This document shows, one piece after another, positions 50,202-50,987 of a stretch of DNA of 50,987 bases. The stretch is taken from the NCBI GenBank assembly GCA_902801585.1, contig CADCIU010000011.1, forward strand, positions 1-50,987, written 5' to 3'. The stretch's first letter is position 1, and the number at the start of each line of letters is the position of its first letter. The notes beneath the pieces were generated by a model. The model did no database searches and had not been told where the DNA came from. It worked only from the letters and a program-made list of their open reading frames with translations. Made by a program: the position numbers and the translations under genes. Origin of the DNA: an uncultured Lachnospiraceae bacterium (GTDB lineage Bacteria > Bacillota_A > Clostridia > Lachnospirales > Lachnospiraceae).

Positions 50202-50290
50202 GTTTGGCGCTTTCGGGTCGCGCGAGGCTTTACATTTTCTGATCTGGTTTGGCGCTTTCGGGTCGCGCGAGGCTTTACATTTTCTGATCT
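50202..50290. repeat. 45-bp tandem duplication
   Basis: A unit beginning GTTTGGCGCTTTCGGGTCGC occurs at 50202-50246 and again at 50247-50290, identical over the shared 44 bases. It is GC-rich, in contrast to the AT-rich surroundings. Confidence 0.95.
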
Positions 50291-50690
50291 ATCATGAATA
50301 ATGTCTATATCCAGTGTTGTTCTTTCACCGGCAAAATTCTTCTGCGTTCGCAGGAAATAATTCCACAGATAAGAAAAGAGTACAACGATATCGAGGCTTT
50401 TGGCTTTTATGAGATCTGGGATAATTGCAGATTGGGTAATTGAGCTTTTCACTTATACGCTTTGGACATTGGATAAGGGGAATTCCATATAAGTATGAAA
50501 AGCCTTTGCTTCTCAGGAAGCAGACAAAAACCATAACGGTCTTGCCTGCCCGCCTATTTTTTCTGTTACCGATTTCGCATATGGAGATGAACAAAACCAT
50601 ATTATTGCCAAAAAAGAGCAAAATGAGTACAATAAATCCATAATTAAACCAGTGATTCGAAAATAGATCTAAAATGGACGGAGAAATATC
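50291..50690. other. Gene-free, possibly decayed stretch
   Basis: About 400 bases with no supported gene. On the + strand one frame from an ATG at 50294 (MNNVYIQCCSFTGK and on to IWDNCRLGN) ends at 50443. A second open stretch (50499-50666) reads KAFASQEADKNHNG and later FAYGDEQNHIIAKKEQNEYN. The composition is protein-like, but frames change and no RBS is present, so it may be a relic of a gene. A reverse-strand frame over the same area reads through the tandem repeat and is no better supported. I recognise no family. Confidence 0.35.
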
Positions 50691-50987
50691 ATGACAATAG
50701 AAGAAATGCAGCGAAGGAAAAGAGAATTTGGATATAGTAATGAGAAACTGGCAGAGATTTCGGGTGTTCCTCTGGGCACCGTACAGAAGGTGATGAGCGG
50801 AAGTACGAAGAGCCCCAGGCAGGGGACGCTGGAAGCGCTGGCCAGGGCGCTAAACGGTCAGAAGGAGGTGCCGACTCAATATCCGGGTGAGATGATCGAC
50901 GGATGTATCAGAGTGCTCAGAGAGCCCTGGGGCGCATATGCAGCAAAGAAAGAGGAGTATACAATTGAGGACATCTATGCTTTGCCG
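50691..50987 (+). CDS. XRE helix-turn-helix fused to Uma2-type nuclease domain (partial, cut by window end)
   Basis: The first 99 codons of a gene running off the window. Residues 1-55 are an XRE/Cro-type helix-turn-helix: GYSNEKLAEISGVPLGTVQK, then VMSGSTKSPRQGTLEALARA. The last residues visible (KKEEYTIEDIYALP) match the beginning of Uma2/DUF820 domains, which belong to the PD-(D/E)XK nuclease superfamily. Such XRE-Uma2 proteins are frequent in Lachnospiraceae and of unknown role. The catalytic residues lie outside the window. The ATG follows GGACGGAGAAATATC. Confidence 0.8.
   Translation, partial: MTIEEMQRRKREFGYSNEKLAEISGVPLGTVQKVMSGSTKSPRQGTLEALARALNGQKEVPTQYPGEMIDGCIRVLREPWGAYAAKKEEYTIEDIYALP

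Noticed and set aside
50156..50452. Reverse-strand frame through the 45-bp tandem repeat
   Set aside because: The repeat being a multiple of three keeps the frame open, but there is no good RBS and the + strand is equally protein-like; kept only as a decayed stretch.

Overview
The window looks like a chromosomal segment of an anaerobic Firmicute, most likely a Lachnospiraceae (class Clostridia) relative. The reasons are strong AGGAGG-type ribosome binding sites, moderate GC content, TPP and FMN riboswitches of Firmicute type, a DUF6465 protein, a YcxB-like protein, an NHLM-type peptide exporter, a CoA-transferase of the acyl-CoA:acetate type and an XRE-Uma2 fusion protein. The genus cannot be named from sequence alone. 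No rRNA, tRNA, CRISPR array, complete insertion sequence or prophage was found.

Layout. 1-3.8 kb: the tail of an ATPase gene, then a TPP-riboswitch-controlled thiamine salvage operon (thiM-thiE-thiD-tenA). 3.8-6.2 kb: a glycosidase relic, a small monooxygenase and enolase with its own consensus promoter. 6.3-10.4 kb: three unrelated lipoprotein genes. 10.6-16.0 kb: a compact NHLM-type export locus (short HlyD-like protein, C39-peptidase ABC transporter, second ABC transporter). It is followed by a small gene whose product joins a double-glycine leader to a PepSY domain. 16.1-20.4 kb: an L,D-transpeptidase lipoprotein, a large HD/RyR-like protein, and a P-loop protein preceded by a 12-codon gene relic. 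20.5-26.8 kb: the methionine importer metN-metI-metQ, convergent with an operon of metY, a CMD-family protein, an SDR and an MBL-fold protein. The metY leader carries a short reading frame, a pseudoknot-capable fold and a terminator. 27.2-36.2 kb: signalling and accessory genes, namely a YcxB-like protein, a Ser/Thr kinase with an external seven-repeat RCC1 propeller, a PARG-like TIGR02452 protein, DUF6465, an Old Yellow Enzyme-type oxidoreductase and a SpoIIE/PP2C phosphatase. 36.2-40.3 kb: the FMN-riboswitch riboflavin operon (ribD-ribE-ribBA-ribH). 40.4-45 kb: a HAD hydrolase and a glycerate-use module (cdaR, glycerate kinase, GntP-type permease). 45-51 kb: a flavin reductase divergent from an HxlR regulator, a TSUP permease, an HD protein, a DeoR regulator with a CoA-transferase, a decayed stretch, and the start of an XRE-Uma2 protein.

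How it fits together. Two vitamin operons under riboswitches supply TPP and FMN. A methionine/sulfur block pairs uptake (MetNIQ) with sulfhydrylation (MetY). Long perfect inverted repeats built on GGTGTCAAGGGGACGG occur four times between genes and bracket two modules (TIGR02452-DUF6465 and cdaR-glxK-gntP).

The two places most likely to be new are the exporter locus with the Cys-free, Ser-free PepSY cargo and the metY leader. Both rest on direct sequence observation plus inference; no database search could be run.
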